Below, in pieces: positions 10,901 through 19,924 of a stretch of DNA of 64,000 bases. Where the stretch lies: assembly GCF_000185305.1 (NCBI RefSeq), contig NZ_GL622200.1, positions 1,093,564-1,157,563 of the forward strand. The letters are read 5' to 3'. The translations under genes and the position numbers were made by a program. Every line of letters begins with the position of its first letter. Within the stretch, counting starts at the first letter, position 1. The notes under the pieces are model-generated. The model was not told the DNA's origin and did not search any database. It saw nothing but the letters and a program-made list of their open reading frames with translations. Origin of the DNA: Aggregatibacter segnis ATCC 33393. Lineage in GTDB: Bacteria; Pseudomonadota; Gammaproteobacteria; Enterobacterales; Pasteurellaceae.

Positions 10901-11621
10901 CGAACAAAACCACAAACTTAACCCAAGTGGCGTGTTGGGTATTTTCCCTGCGGAACGTGTGGACGATGATGTGGTGTTATTCTCCGATGAAGACCGCACT
11001 CAATCTATCGGCACGGCTTACGGCTTACGCCAACAAACGGAACGTGGCAAAAACAGCAAAAGCCAATTTAACTTTGCCTTGAGCGACTTTATCGCTGATC
11101 GTGAAAGCGGCAAAAAAGACTGGATGGGGATGTTCGCCGTGTGCGCCGGCATTGAAGAAATGGAGCTAGTGGAAGGCTACAAAGCCGCCGGCGACGACTA
11201 CAACGCCATCTTGCTACAAGCCGTCGGCGACCGCTTAGCCGAAGCGATGGCGGAATACTTGCACTTTGAGCTACGCACCCGCATTTGGGGCTACACGCAA
11301 GAGGAATTCGACAACCAAGGCTTAATCAATGAAAACTATGTCGGCATCCGCCCTGCGCCGGGTTATCCTAGCTGCCCGGAACATACCGAAAAAGCCCTGA
11401 TCTGGGATTTATTGGAAGTGGAACAACGCATCGGCATGAAACTCACCGAAAGCTACGCCATGTGGCCTGCAGCCTCCGTCTGCGGTTGGTACTTCACCCA
11501 CCCGGCAAGTAACTATTTCACCTTAGGCCGCATCGATGAAGACCAAGCTCAAGATTATGCCAAACGTAAAGGTTGGGATGAGAGAGAGATGATGAAGTGG
11601 TTGGGTGTGGCGATGAAGTAA
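7932..11621 (+). CDS. metH: Cobalamin-dependent methionine synthase
   Basis: Transfers a methyl group from 5-methyltetrahydrofolate through cobalamin to homocysteine, making methionine. At 1229 aa it is full length with all four modules: homocysteine domain (about 1-325) with zinc ligands in GGCCGT (Cys308, Cys309), pterin domain (about 350-615), helical cap and B12 domain with the cobalt ligand in GDVHDIGKN (His757), and the activation domain from about 930 with the S-adenosylmethionine loop RPAPGYP. Translation appears to begin at TTG 7932, where GGAAAG lies six bases upstream and the sequence aligns with the family start. It needs B12, made or imported elsewhere. Confidence 0.97.
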   Translation: MKNTTEILKNALAQRILILDGAMGTMIQKYKLTEADFRGERFAESAVDLRGNNDLLTLTQPLLISAIHEKYLEAGADIIETNTFSSTTIAQADYDLQSIAYELNFAGAKLARLAADKYSTPEKPRFVAGILGPTNRTASISPNVNDPGFRNVTFMELVDAYSEATRGLIEGGADLIMIETIFDTLNAKAAVFAIETVFEELGVELPIMISGTITDASGRTLSGQTTEAFYNSLRHAKPLTFGLNCALGPKELRQYVEQLSKISETYVSVHPNAGLPNAFGGYDLGAEDMAAHLKEWAESGFVNIIGGCCGTTPEHIKAFAEAVENIPPRKLPQIKTAMRLSGLEPLNIDDESLFVNVGERNNVTGSAKFKRLIKEDKFAEAIEIAIDQVENGAQVIDVNMDEALLDGKKCMTRFLNIMATEPDAAKVPVMIDSSKWEVIEAGLQSVQGKPIVNSISLKEGEEIFIEHAKLVRKYGAAVVVMAFDEVGQADTEDRKVEICTRAYNILVNQLGFPPEDIIFDPNIFAIGTGIEEHNNYGVDFINATGRIKRSLPHAKISGGVSNVSFSFRGNNVMREAIHAVFLYHAIKQGMDMGIVNAGQLAIYDDLDPELRNVIEDAVLNRTPDGTERLLDIAEKYRNQGNDESAVDSVAEWRTWPVEERLKHALVKGITTHIIEDTEEARQKLPTPLEVIEGPLMAGMDVVGDLFGDGKMFLPQVVKSARVMKQSVAYLEPFINATKQKGSSNGKVVIATVKGDVHDIGKNIVSVVLQCNNFEVIDLGVMVPADKIIQTAIDEKADLIGLSGLITPSLDEMEYFLGEMTRLGLNLPVLIGGATTSKEHTAIKLYPKYKQHGVFYTSNASRAVTVCATLMNPEGRAALWEQFKKDYEKIQQSFANRKPLRKQLSIEEARANRFDGFNGEWADYVPPTPKQTGIVEFKNVPIAELRKFIDWSPFFRVWGLMGGYPDAFAHPESGEEARRVWNDAQAMLDAFEQNHKLNPSGVLGIFPAERVDDDVVLFSDEDRTQSIGTAYGLRQQTERGKNSKSQFNFALSDFIADRESGKKDWMGMFAVCAGIEEMELVEGYKAAGDDYNAILLQAVGDRLAEAMAEYLHFELRTRIWGYTQEEFDNQGLINENYVGIRPAPGYPSCPEHTEKALIWDLLEVEQRIGMKLTESYAMWPAASVCGWYFTHPASNYFTLGRIDEDQAQDYAKRKGWDEREMMKWLGVAMK

Positions 11622-11627
11622 GCCTAA

Positions 11628-11648
11628 AATTTACTTCTTAAGTGAATT
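11628..11648 (+). other. Weak hairpin after metH
   Basis: AATTTACTT (11628-11636) pairs with AAGTGAATT (11640-11648) across three bases, with one G-U pair. No T tract follows, so it is at best a weak terminator or mRNA end. It marks the left border of the AT-rich accessory segment. Confidence 0.35.
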
Positions 11649-11695
11649 ATTAGCCTACTATAGGAATATTACTTGATCAAAAAAAGGAGAAAAAA

Positions 11696-12055
11696 ATGTT
11701 TATTAACAACCAAGACAATCACAATATTAGAGATATTCGTATATTAAACCAAGAAGAGAAAGCCTTAGCAAAAGCTTTTATCCAAGGTGCTGTTTATGGA
11801 TGGTTAAATTGCCACTCTAAAGGAGATGAATTTTCTGTTCGGATTTTATTTGGTGGTGATAATACAGACTGGGAAGGAACACCATTACAACCAATTTGGG
11901 ATAACCATAAAGCAAATGGAAAAACAAATGATGAAGCTTATGAACAATCAGCTAAAGATGTAGGATGGCTGTTAAAATCTGTATTGGCTGGAGATAAGAC
12001 ACGTAAATTCAAGAAAATTGAAAGATTTACAAATACTTATTGCTGGATTGATTGA
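11696..12055 (+). CDS. Hypothetical protein, 119 aa, in an AT-rich insert
   Basis: I do not recognise this family. It is a soluble, charged protein with no signal peptide or membrane segment; the N-terminal part is asparagine/aspartate rich, the middle holds FIQGAVYGWLNCHSKG and ILFGGDNTDWEGTPLQP, and it ends with a lysine-rich stretch and NTYCWID. An excellent ribosome binding site (AAAGGAG) lies just before the ATG, which argues that it is a real gene. Codon use is far more AT-rich than metH or selD and it contains no USS, suggesting recent acquisition. It precedes the nuclease-like gene by 82 bases on the same strand; partner, antidote or unrelated passenger are all possible. Confidence 0.6.
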   Translation: MFINNQDNHNIRDIRILNQEEKALAKAFIQGAVYGWLNCHSKGDEFSVRILFGGDNTDWEGTPLQPIWDNHKANGKTNDEAYEQSAKDVGWLLKSVLAGDKTRKFKKIERFTNTYCWID

Positions 12056-12137
12056 GTTCATTAATATTACTTGCTGAATTTATTCCCATTATCAATTCAA
12101 AAATTATAGTTATTTATTAATATGAGAAAACTGATAA

Positions 12138-12962
12138 ATGAAAAATACTGGAAAAGAATATGAGTTATTTGTTAGAGATGTACAACAAATTTTATTAAAT
12201 ATTGAAGGTAGAGAAACTATAACCGTAGAACAAAATAAAGTTTTATATGATCGAATAGGTAACCCAAGACAATTTGATGTATATTGGGAGTTTAAAATTG
12301 GTGGGTATTTATACAAGACAGTTATTGAATGTAAAGATTATAGTTCCTCTATTTCTATTGAAAAAATAGATGCTTTTGTTAGTAAAATTTCTGACATCCC
12401 AGGTTTAAAAGGAATTTTCGCAACTAAAGTAGGATATCAGGAAGGTGCTCAAAATAAAGCAAAACATCATGGTATAGGTCTATTTATAATTAGAAAACCA
12501 CAAAACAATGATTGGACTCTAGATGATGGAACTCCTTTAGTAAGAGAAATTCAAATTAAAGAAACCATTAAGTTACCTTGTAAAATAATTCAATTCATAC
12601 CGATAACAACAAAACAGCTTCAAAACTCACATTTTAATGCAATGGAAGATGAGATTTTTATTATTGAAAATGATAAAAAAATTTCATTATATGATTTAAA
12701 AATGAACTTACCTACTGGATTAGACAAAATAGTTGAAGAAGATATATTCATTGAGAATGGTTTTCTAGAAATAAAAGGGAAGAAACTAAAAATCAAAGGG
12801 TATCGTATCCAATATCAATCATTCAAAGATCATGAACAACCACCTATAATTATTAACTCTCAAGACCATACAAAGGCTTATATTGAAGATCATATAGAAA
12901 AAACAAGAAAGTTATTAAAGAATGATGGGTCTATTGTACATTTGAGTAGTGAGAAAAAATAA
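12138..12962 (+). CDS. Mrr-like restriction endonuclease-fold protein
   Basis: Probable DNA nuclease of the PD-(D/E)XK fold, resembling the Mrr catalytic domain. Residues about 1-120 show the pattern: an early glutamate in GKEYELFVRDV, the catalytic aspartate in PRQFDVYWEF, then IECKDY (the E-x-K core), and a later KAKHHGIGLFIIR helix/strand. The remaining about 150 residues (EDEIFIIENDKKIS to the lysine-rich end) match nothing I know. There is no methylase next to it, so a type IV (modification-dependent) or abortive defence role is an inference. AT-rich and USS-free like its neighbour. The start is uncertain: GAGAAA is the only candidate binding site. Confidence 0.65.
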   Translation: MKNTGKEYELFVRDVQQILLNIEGRETITVEQNKVLYDRIGNPRQFDVYWEFKIGGYLYKTVIECKDYSSSISIEKIDAFVSKISDIPGLKGIFATKVGYQEGAQNKAKHHGIGLFIIRKPQNNDWTLDDGTPLVREIQIKETIKLPCKIIQFIPITTKQLQNSHFNAMEDEIFIIENDKKISLYDLKMNLPTGLDKIVEEDIFIENGFLEIKGKKLKIKGYRIQYQSFKDHEQPPIIINSQDHTKAYIEDHIEKTRKLLKNDGSIVHLSSEKK

Positions 12963-12985
12963 AAATCGTTTTTATACCTTTGATA

Positions 12986-13081
12986 GGGGCACGCTTCCTA
13001 GCGTGTGCCTAATCTCACTAAAAACACTTCAAAAACTCACCGCACTTTAATTTCTACGGCACACGTTAGGAAACGCGCGCC
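12986..13081. repeat. Imperfect 24-bp inverted repeat between the nuclease gene and selD
   Basis: TTCCTAGCGTGTGCC (12995-13009) is matched in inverse orientation by GGCACACGTTAGGAA (13058-13072), 14 of 15 bases; extending outward gives about 20 of 24. Each arm can also fold on itself (GCACGCT..AGCGTG). A USS (about 13039-13047) sits in the spacer. It borders the accessory insert on the selD side; no matching copy is visible on the metH side. Confidence 0.5.
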
Positions 13082-13103
13082 AGCATAAATTTTCATGACT
13101 AAA

Positions 13104-13168
13104 AAAGTGCGGTCATTTCCTCAAACGTTTTTCATTTCAAAAAACACTTGGAAAAATGACCGCACTTT
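13104..13168. terminator. Inverted-USS hairpin downstream of selD
   Basis: AAAGTGCGGTCATTT (13104-13118) pairs perfectly over 15 bases with AAATGACCGCACTTT (13154-13168), with a 35-nt loop. It lies at the convergent junction of the nuclease gene and selD and could end transcription from both sides, although the loop is long. Confidence 0.55.
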
Positions 13169-13184
13169 AATCAACAAATCAACG

Positions 13185-14267
13185 CTATTTCACCACAATA
13201 AATTCCGGTATAGCTTGTCGTTCAATGAGTTTGCCGACAGGATATAGCTCAACGCCGGCAGTTTCGGCGACAGCAAAAACCTCTTTTTCCGAATCTGGGT
13301 TAACGGCGATGAGCAAACCACCGGAGGTTTGCGGGTCGCATAGCACGGCTTTTTGTAAATCTGTCATCGGGGCGATTTTGTGTCCGTAGCTGTCGAAATT
13401 ACGGTTCGTACCGCCCGGAATGCAGCCTTGCGCGATGTAATCATCAACGCCGTCTAGGGTTCTAATGTTGGCGAAATCCACTTCGGCATTGAGGTTGGAG
13501 CCTTCGCAGATTTCGGCTAAATGCCCTAACAAACCGAAACCGGTGACATCGGTCATGGCGGTAACGCCGTCAATGTTTGAAAGCTGACTGCCCAGTAAAT
13601 TCATTTGGCACATCCATTTGGTCGCCAAACCTTTATGTTCTGCTTTTAATTTGCCTTGTTTTTCTGCCGTCGTTAATACGCCGATGCCCAATGGCTTGGT
13701 TAAATACAAGTTGCAACCGGCTTCAGCAGAGGCATTTCGTTTCACTTTTTCAGTGTCGATAATGCCGGTCACCGCCAAGCCGAAAATCGGTTCAGGCGAG
13801 TCAATAGAATGTCCGCCGGCAAGGGCAATGCCCGCTTCCTGACAAGCGAAACGACCGCCGTCAATAATGCGTTGCGCCACGCTTGCGGGCAATTTGTTAA
13901 TCGGGAAGCCAAACACCGCAATCGCCATAATCGGCTTGCCGCCCATGGCGAAAATATCGCTCACAGCGTTGGTTGCCGCAATGCGTCCGAAATCAAAAGG
14001 ATCATCGACAATCGGCATGAAAAAGTCCGTGGTACTGATAATCGACGTACCATTGCCTAAATCATACACCGCCGCGTCATCCTTGGTATCATTGCCGACA
14101 AGGAGATTCGGGTCAATAAACGGTGCCATTTCGGTATGCAAAATTTCCTCTAAAACCTTAGGCGATATTTTGCAGCCTCAACCGGCGCCGTGGCTATATT
14201 GCGTCAGCCGAATGTCGTTTGTTATGACACATTCATTCTGTTCCGCGTGCAAAGCCTGCTCTGTCAT
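13185..14267 (-). CDS. selD: Selenide, water dikinase, itself a selenoprotein (UGA = Sec at codon 30)
   Basis: Makes selenophosphate from selenide and ATP, the selenium donor for Sec-tRNA. The open frame from 13185 stops at 14141, but reading on through a TGA (14178-14180) restores the conserved N-terminus: [24 protein letters not shown], with the true ATG at 14267 behind AAGGAAG. The protein is then 360 aa with Sec30 and Lys33 at the catalytic positions, where many relatives have Cys. Downstream [10 protein letters not shown] and [11 protein letters not shown] are typical SelD motifs. A SECIS-like hairpin follows the UGA. An annotation starting at 14141 would lose the active site. It serves the selenoprotein FdnG encoded 12 kb away. 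Confidence 0.96.
14138..14180 (-). promoter_or_regulatory. SECIS-like hairpin in selD mRNA
   Basis: Immediately after the UGA, GCAAAAU (minus strand, 14173-14167) pairs with AUUUUGC (14144-14138). An inner helix CCUAA / UUA-GA-GG with two unpaired bases closes a GGUU loop. An apical loop starting GGU near bulged bases is the hallmark recognised by SelB in bacterial SECIS elements. Confidence 0.65.
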
Positions 14268-14356
14268 GCTTACTTCCTTTTTATTAAACGAATGGCGTAA
14301 TTATAGCGTTATTGAACTAATGATTCATTAATTGAAATGCATTTCTCAGAAACAAA

Positions 14357-14390
14357 AATGCGGTGAAAATTCACCGCACTTTTATTTTTT
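14357..14390 (-). terminator. Terminator after pntB
   Basis: TGCGGTGA (14359-14366) pairs with TCACCGCA (14371-14378), flanked by A and T tracts. The right arm is an intact USS; the left arm is a decayed one (AAATGCGGT). It lies between the pntB stop and the selD start, both on the minus strand. Confidence 0.65.
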
Positions 14391-14410
14391 AGTTTGTCAT
14401 TCAAAGCAAA

Positions 14411-15835
14411 TTACAATGCTTTTAAGATGTCATCCACACGTTCTTTCGCATCACCAAACAGCATTTGCGTGTTTTCTTTGAAGAACAATGGATTTTGTAC
14501 GCCTGCGTAACCGGTATTCATAGAACGTTTGAATACCACTACATTAGCCGCTTTCCACACTTCCAATACCGGCATGCCGGCGATTGGGCTGTGCGGATCG
14601 TCCATCGCCGCAGGGTTGACGGTGTCGTTCGCGCCGATAACCAAGACGGTGTCGGTGTCAGCGAAATCATCGTTGATTTCATCCATTTCCAACACGATGT
14701 CGTAAGGTACTTTGGCTTCCGCCAATAACACGTTCATGTGGCCTGGCAAACGTCCGGCAACCGGATGGATACCGAAACGCACGTTCACGCCGCGTTCGCG
14801 TAATTTTTGAGTGATTTCCGCCACCGGATATTGCGCTTGTGCCACCGCCATGCCGTATCCCGGGGTGATGATCACAGAGCTGGAATTTTTCAATAATTCC
14901 GCCACTTCTTCCGCTGTGGTTTCGCGGTGTTCGCCTTGTTCCGTATCGGAAGACACTTGAACGTCATTACCGAAACCACCGGCGATAACGCTGATGAAAG
15001 AGCGATTCATGGCTTTACACATGATGTAAGACAAGATCGCACCGGAAGAACCTACAAGCGCACCGGTCACGATTAACAAGTCATTGCTAAGCATGAAACC
15101 TGCCGCAGCTGCTGCCCAACCGGAATAGGAGTTCAACATGGACACCACCACCGGCATGTCTGCACCACCGATAGAGGCCACTAAATGCCAACCGAATGCA
15201 AGGGCAATCACGGTCATGATTAATACCGGGAAGATATTTTCCGGTTCACTTAAGAACGCCACCATTAATAACGCGGAAACAATAAGCGCTGCCAAGTTTA
15301 ATTTATGACGGTGTGGCAACATTAAGGCTTTGGAATTAATTTTTCCGCTTAATTTACCGAATGCCACCACAGAGCCGGTGAAGGTCACCGCACCGATGAA
15401 GATCCCCAAGAACACTTCCACGTTATGCACGCTGGCAAGTGCGGCTTGTTCTGCAAGGAATTTCGCTTGTTCTACGTCATTTAAACCGCTAGGCATGGTT
15501 GGGATATCATGCAAACCGTAGCTGTTATAGCCTACCAATACGGCAGCCAAACCCACGAAGCTGTGCAAGATTGCCACTAATTCCGGCATTTCCGTCATTT
15601 CAACTTTTAATGCACGCTGAATACCAATCGCCCCACCAATCACCATAGCAATGATGATCCATAATGTGCCTTCGGATTTTGGCCCGAAGATGGTGGCGAT
15701 GAGGGCAATCCCCATCCCGATAATGCCATACCAGCACCCTGCTTTTGCCGTTTCATGTTTAGAAAGACCGGCTAAGCTCATAATGAAGAGCAACGCTGCC
15801 ACAATATACGCAGCTTGTACAAAACCTTCTGACAT
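14411..15835 (-). CDS. pntB: NAD(P) transhydrogenase subunit beta
   Basis: Membrane subunit of proton-translocating transhydrogenase, which reduces NADP+ with NADH using the proton gradient. The first about 290 residues hold eight or nine hydrophobic helices; the cytoplasmic NADP domain (about 300-474) carries the dinucleotide motif [13 protein letters not shown] and the end-loop [14 protein letters not shown]. Length 474 aa is normal. It follows pntA by 11 bases and must be coexpressed with it. Confidence 0.96.
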   Translation of the reverse strand: MSEGFVQAAYIVAALLFIMSLAGLSKHETAKAGCWYGIIGMGIALIATIFGPKSEGTLWIIIAMVIGGAIGIQRALKVEMTEMPELVAILHSFVGLAAVLVGYNSYGLHDIPTMPSGLNDVEQAKFLAEQAALASVHNVEVFLGIFIGAVTFTGSVVAFGKLSGKINSKALMLPHRHKLNLAALIVSALLMVAFLSEPENIFPVLIMTVIALAFGWHLVASIGGADMPVVVSMLNSYSGWAAAAAGFMLSNDLLIVTGALVGSSGAILSYIMCKAMNRSFISVIAGGFGNDVQVSSDTEQGEHRETTAEEVAELLKNSSSVIITPGYGMAVAQAQYPVAEITQKLRERGVNVRFGIHPVAGRLPGHMNVLLAEAKVPYDIVLEMDEINDDFADTDTVLVIGANDTVNPAAMDDPHSPIAGMPVLEVWKAANVVVFKRSMNTGYAGVQNPLFFKENTQMLFGDAKERVDDILKAL

Positions 15836-15846
15836 GATTTTCTCCT

Positions 15847-17382
15847 TTAGCCTTTTCTAAACATGGAAAGCATACGTTGAGTGACGCGGAAGCCACCAAA
15901 AATGTTGATGCTTGCCACTAAAATCGCAATAAACGCCAACACACTAATGAAGAAATTACCTTGTGAGATTTGCAATAACGCCCCTACGATAATAATCCCT
16001 GAAATCGCATTGGTTACCGCCATCAATGGGGTGTGTAGCGCATGGCTCACATTCCAAACCACATAGTAACCCACGACACAAGCCAAGACGAACACGGTTA
16101 AGTGAGAAAGGAAAGCCGCTGGCGCAATAGACGTGAGCCATAAGAAAAGCACACCCACTGCCGCCATAATGCCGTATTTTTTACGCGGATCCGTTGGTTT
16201 TTCTTCCTCTTTTTTGACCGCACTTGCGGTTTTTGCTTGTTGTTGCGGTTGCGCAGACACTTGAATTGGTGGTGCCGGCCATGTGACTTCACCATCACGA
16301 ATCACTGTCACGCCACGCAATACCACGTCGTCGAAATTGATGTCGATTTGACCGTCTTTGTTTTTGCAAAGCAATTTCAACAAGTTAACCAGGTTGGTAC
16401 CGTAAAGTTGGGAAGATTGCGTTGGTAAACGGCTTGGTAAATCGGTGTAACCAATGATTTTCACTTGATTATCGGTGACCACCACTTCGCCGGCTTTACT
16501 CAATTCACAGTTACCGCCGGTCGCTGCGGCTAAATCCACAATCACGCTACCCGGCTTCATGGATTCCACCATTTCTTTGGTGATTAAGCGCGGTGCAGGT
16601 CTGCCCGGAATTAATGCGGTGGTAATGATAATGTCCACTTCTTTCGCTTGTTCTGCGTAAAGGGCAAGCGCGCGACGATTAAATTCCTCAGACATGACTT
16701 TAGCATAGCCATCGCCACTGCCGCCTTCTTCTTTAAAATCGATTTCAAGGAAGCTGGCGCCCATACTTTCTACTTGTTCTTTTACTTCCGGACGGGAGTC
16801 AAAAGCACGTACAATAGCACCTAGACTGTTTGCAGCCCCAATCGCGGCAAGACCGGCAACACCCGCACCAATCACCAACACTTTCGCCGGTGGCACTTTA
16901 CCTGCTGCGGTAATTTGTCCGGTGAAGAAACTGCCAAATTCATGTGCGGCTTCCACCACGGCACGATAACCGGCAATATTTGCCATTGAACTTAATGCAT
17001 CCAATGCTTGCGCACGAGAAATACGCGGCACGGCATCCATCGCCAACACATTGATTTTTTTCGCTGACAATTTTTCCATGAGCTGCGGATTTTGCGCAGG
17101 CCAGATGAAGCTGACTAAGGTTGCCCCTTCTTTAATTAAAGCGATTTCATCGTCGGTCGGCGCGTTGACTTTAAAAATAATGTCCGCTTGCCAAACCTGT
17201 GCGGCATCACCGACTTTCGCACCGGCAGCTACAAATGCCTGATCTTCAAAACTCGCTTTGAAACCCGCATCATGTTCAACAATCACATCGAAGCCAAGCT
17301 TCAAAATTTGCTGAACCGTTTTCGGCGTTGCCGCCACACGACTTTCATTATCAAGCAGTTCTCTAGGTACACCAATTAACAT
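15847..17382 (-). CDS. pntA: NAD(P) transhydrogenase subunit alpha
   Basis: Carries the NAD(H)-binding domain of transhydrogenase. Residues 1 to about 370 form the alanine-dehydrogenase-like part with the nucleotide fold [17 protein letters not shown] and the RPAPRLI and [11 protein letters not shown] loops; a lysine/glutamate linker with an embedded USS follows, then four C-terminal membrane helices (from about residue 405). The 511-aa length and the fused membrane part match the enteric two-subunit type. An AAGGGA ribosome binding site precedes the ATG. Confidence 0.96.
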   Translation of the reverse strand: MLIGVPRELLDNESRVAATPKTVQQILKLGFDVIVEHDAGFKASFEDQAFVAAGAKVGDAAQVWQADIIFKVNAPTDDEIALIKEGATLVSFIWPAQNPQLMEKLSAKKINVLAMDAVPRISRAQALDALSSMANIAGYRAVVEAAHEFGSFFTGQITAAGKVPPAKVLVIGAGVAGLAAIGAANSLGAIVRAFDSRPEVKEQVESMGASFLEIDFKEEGGSGDGYAKVMSEEFNRRALALYAEQAKEVDIIITTALIPGRPAPRLITKEMVESMKPGSVIVDLAAATGGNCELSKAGEVVVTDNQVKIIGYTDLPSRLPTQSSQLYGTNLVNLLKLLCKNKDGQIDINFDDVVLRGVTVIRDGEVTWPAPPIQVSAQPQQQAKTASAVKKEEEKPTDPRKKYGIMAAVGVLFLWLTSIAPAAFLSHLTVFVLACVVGYYVVWNVSHALHTPLMAVTNAISGIIIVGALLQISQGNFFISVLAFIAILVASINIFGGFRVTQRMLSMFRKG

Positions 17383-17520
17383 AATGATTCCCTTTGATAG
17401 ATTAAGATGTAGGTAACAAATTTACCCGCCCGAAATGACACCTCTAGGCTGTCAAATTAGCCCTCACTCTATCATTGTTCCCCTAAAAACGAAAAAAAAT
17501 TTTCGGCTTTTTATTCAATA

Positions 17521-17536
17521 TGTGATCCCTATTACA
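17521..17536. promoter_or_regulatory. CRP-like site between pntA and sfsA
   Basis: TGTGA-TCCCTA-TTACA has the TGTGA-N6-TCACA layout with one mismatch. It sits in the 299-base divergent region, about 140 bases from the pntA start and 145 from that of sfsA. Nothing else regulatory is clear there apart from a USS at about 17653. Assignment to CRP is tentative. Confidence 0.3.
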
Positions 17537-17681
17537 ATTTGTAGTAGCACATAAAAAAATTAGAAATCCCTCCCTCGCTTTGCTATCTTAGCGCGCGAAT
17601 ATTTTGGCTGCCGTTTCACATTCGGTCAGTTAAAAAACACTGAAAAACTTAACCGCACTTTGATGCTCAAGGTCAAACACA

Positions 17682-18413
17682 ATGCAATTACCTCCTCTAC
17701 AATCCGCCACCTTAATCCGTCGTTACAAACGTTTCTTAACCGATGTGCAACTGCCAAACGGCGATATCACCACGCTGCACTGCGCCAATACCGGTGCCAT
17801 GATTGGCTGTGGTGCAGAAGGCGACATCGTTTGGTATTCCACCTCCGACAGTGCCACACGGAAATACCCAAGCTCATGGGAATTAACGCAATTAGCAAAT
17901 GGCAATATGGTTTGCATTAACACCCACCGCTCTAATCAGCTCACCTTTGATGCCTTACAGAAAAAACAAATCCTTGAACTCGCCATGTATGATGAAATTC
18001 ACCCGGAAGTGAAATACGGTGAGGAAAACAGCCGTATTGATTTCCTGCTAAAAGGTAAAGATCTGCCCGATTGTTATGTAGAAGTGAAATCCATCACGTA
18101 TGTAGATAACGACAAAAAACTCGGCATGTTTCCCGATGCTGTCACGACACGCGGACAAAAACACTTGCGCGAATTGATCGCAATGAAAAAACAAGGCCAT
18201 CGTGCCGTCATTTTCTTCTGTGGCTTACATGATGGTTTTGACCATTTCCAAATCGCGAAACATATTGATACCAAATACGATGCGCTTTTCCGGCAAGCTC
18301 TCAAAGAAGGTGTGGAAGCCTATGCGTATGCCGCTGAATTTGAAAAAACGCAGGGAATTCCAACCGCACTTCATCTCACAAAGGTCGTACCACTTAAGAT
18401 AAACTCAATTTAA
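17682..18413 (+). CDS. sfsA: DNA-binding/sugar fermentation stimulation protein SfsA
   Basis: Member of the SfsA family, named from an E. coli gene that raises maltose use when overexpressed; its biochemical role is unsettled. The 243-aa protein has the family landmarks: RRYKRFL near the N-terminus, [17 protein letters not shown], the charged strand [11 protein letters not shown] (a nuclease-like E-x-K) and [16 protein letters not shown]. No membrane segment or signal peptide. Start at 17682 aligns with the family. It stands alone, divergent from pntAB and followed by the Fur-box region. Confidence 0.92.
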   Translation: MQLPPLQSATLIRRYKRFLTDVQLPNGDITTLHCANTGAMIGCGAEGDIVWYSTSDSATRKYPSSWELTQLANGNMVCINTHRSNQLTFDALQKKQILELAMYDEIHPEVKYGEENSRIDFLLKGKDLPDCYVEVKSITYVDNDKKLGMFPDAVTTRGQKHLRELIAMKKQGHRAVIFFCGLHDGFDHFQIAKHIDTKYDALFRQALKEGVEAYAYAAEFEKTQGIPTALHLTKVVPLKINSI

Positions 18414-18423
18414 GCAAATTATT

Positions 18424-18442
18424 TGAGAATTATTTTCATTAA
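18424..18442 (+). promoter_or_regulatory. Fur box 1
   Basis: TGAGAATTATTTTCATTAA resembles the Fur consensus (the familiar TGAGAATnATTnTCATT form). It lies just upstream of the promoter at 18448-18476. Confidence 0.65.
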
Positions 18443-18447
18443 AGTGC

Positions 18448-18479
18448 TTGACATTATTTTTGAGAATAATTATCATTCA
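18448..18479 (+). promoter_or_regulatory. Fur-covered sigma-70 promoter of a small RNA
   Basis: TTGACA (18448-18453), a 17-base spacer and TATCAT (18471-18476). A second Fur box, TGAGAATAATTATCATTCA (18461-18479), covers the spacer and -10 element. Iron-loaded Fur would therefore silence it. The only thing downstream before a strong terminator is about 68 bases without an open frame. Confidence 0.75.
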
Positions 18480-18482
18480 ATT

Positions 18483-18550
18483 ACCAAAACAAATTATAGA
18501 TAATCACTCCAACTTCAACGCCTCATCCCCCACAAGAGGCGTTTTTTTTT
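18483..18550 (+). ncRNA. Probable Fur-regulated small RNA (RyhB/HrrF-like role)
   Basis: Predicted transcript from about 18483 (7 bases after the -10 box) to the T tract at 18542-18550, about 68 nt. The 5' half is A-rich and unstructured, followed by CACTCCAACTTC; the 3' end is a Rho-independent hairpin, AACGCCTC (18517-18524) with GAGGCGTT (18536-18543), whose 11-nt loop ATCCCCCACAA is C-rich and could pair with ribosome binding sites. No start codon with a usable frame is present. Fur-controlled sRNAs are known in Haemophilus influenzae (HrrF) and Aggregatibacter; I cannot say whether this is the same gene. Confidence 0.75.
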
Positions 18551-18581
18551 CGCCTGAAATCCGGCCTTTTCCTTAAAAATA

Positions 18582-18610
18582 ATTCAAATTTGTCGAATAA
18601 CCTCTATAAT
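18582..18610 (+). promoter_or_regulatory. Promoter of tyrS
   Basis: ATTCAA (18582-18587), 17 bases, TATAAT (18605-18610). It lies downstream of the sRNA terminator, so tyrS has its own promoter, with a leader of roughly 30 bases. Confidence 0.5.
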
Positions 18611-18648
18611 GTAGCCTTTCGGTAAATTGAATAACATTAGGAAAAGAC

Positions 18649-19836
18649 ATGACTGATATGAATACCGTTCTCGCGGAACTAAAACGCGGCGTAGATGAAA
18701 TTCTTTCTGAACAGGATTTAATTGAAAAACTTAAAGAAAATCGCCCATTGCGCGTGAAACTCGGCGCAGACCCAACCGCACCGGATATTCATTTAGGTCA
18801 CACTGTGGTATTAAACAAATTACGTCAATTCCAACAATTAGGCCACGAAGTTTATTTCTTAATCGGTGACTTCACCGGCATGGTGGGCGATCCATCCGGT
18901 AAAAACACGACTCGTCCACCGCTTAGCCGCGAAGATGTGTTACGTAATGCGGAAACCTACAAACAACAAATTTACAAAATTCTCGATCCGCAAAAAACCC
19001 GCATCGTATTCAACTCTGAATGGTTGGGTAAATTAGGCACCGAAGGCATGATTCGTTTAGCAAGCAACTACACTGTTGCCCGAATGTTAGAACGTGATGA
19101 TTTCAAAAAACGCTTCTCTAACAATCAACCGATTGCGATTCATGAATTTATTTACCCGCTCTTGCAAGGTCATGATTCTGTTGCGTTGGAAGCCGATGTT
19201 GAGTTAGGCGGAACCGACCAAAAATTCAATTTATTAGTGGGTCGCGAATTACAAAAATCTGCCGGTCAAAAACCACAAGTGGCGATTACCCTGCCGTTAT
19301 TAGTGGGCTTGGATGGCGAGAAAAAAATGTCTAAATCCCTCGGCAACTATATCGGTGTCACCGAAGCACCAAGCGAAATGTTCGGCAAAATCATGTCCAT
19401 TTCCGATGACTTAATGTGGGATTGGTATAACCTGCTTTCTTTCCGTCCATTAGCTGAAATCGCCCAATTAAAAGCAGATGTGGCAAATGGTAAAAATCCA
19501 CGGGATGTAAAAATCTTATTAGCCAAAGAAATTATTGCCCGTTTCCATGATGACGCGGCGGCAGAGGCGGCTGAACAAGAATTTATCAACCGTTTCCAAA
19601 AAGGCGCGATGCCTGATGACATGCCTGAATTTACCTTTGAAAGTGAAATCGGCCTTGCCAACTTGTTAAAAGAAGCCGGCTTGGTCGCTTCAACTTCAGA
19701 AGCCAACCGCATGGTACAACAAGGTGGCGTGAAAATTGACGGTGAAAAAGTAGAAGACGCCAAACTTGTTATCAGCGCTTCGACTGCGGTTTACCAAGTA
19801 GGTAAACGTAAGTTCGCCAAAGTCACGGTGAAATAA
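18649..19836 (+). CDS. tyrS: Tyrosyl-tRNA synthetase
   Basis: Class I aminoacyl-tRNA synthetase charging tRNA-Tyr. The HIGH motif appears as HLGH (48-51) after GADPTAPDI, and the KMSKS loop is KMSKS (226-230). The C-terminal about 65 residues form an S4-type RNA-binding domain ([20 protein letters not shown]). The 395-aa length and these motifs place it in the TyrS type typical of Pasteurellaceae. ATG at 18649 and at 18658 are both possible starts. Confidence 0.96.
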   Translation: MTDMNTVLAELKRGVDEILSEQDLIEKLKENRPLRVKLGADPTAPDIHLGHTVVLNKLRQFQQLGHEVYFLIGDFTGMVGDPSGKNTTRPPLSREDVLRNAETYKQQIYKILDPQKTRIVFNSEWLGKLGTEGMIRLASNYTVARMLERDDFKKRFSNNQPIAIHEFIYPLLQGHDSVALEADVELGGTDQKFNLLVGRELQKSAGQKPQVAITLPLLVGLDGEKKMSKSLGNYIGVTEAPSEMFGKIMSISDDLMWDWYNLLSFRPLAEIAQLKADVANGKNPRDVKILLAKEIIARFHDDAAAEAAEQEFINRFQKGAMPDDMPEFTFESEIGLANLLKEAGLVASTSEANRMVQQGGVKIDGEKVEDAKLVISASTAVYQVGKRKFAKVTVK

Positions 19837-19852
19837 AAACATCACAAAAACG

Positions 19853-19889
19853 AACCGCACTTATGTCATCATAAAGTGCGGTTATTTTT
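19853..19889 (+). terminator. Terminator after tyrS
   Basis: AACCGCACTTAT (19853-19864) pairs with ATAAAGTGCGGTT (19871-19883) with one bulged A, followed by ATTTTT. Both arms are uptake signals. Confidence 0.75.
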
Positions 19890-19924
19890 ATCCGCGTTTT
19901 TAGGGCTAACACAAGGAGCAGAAT

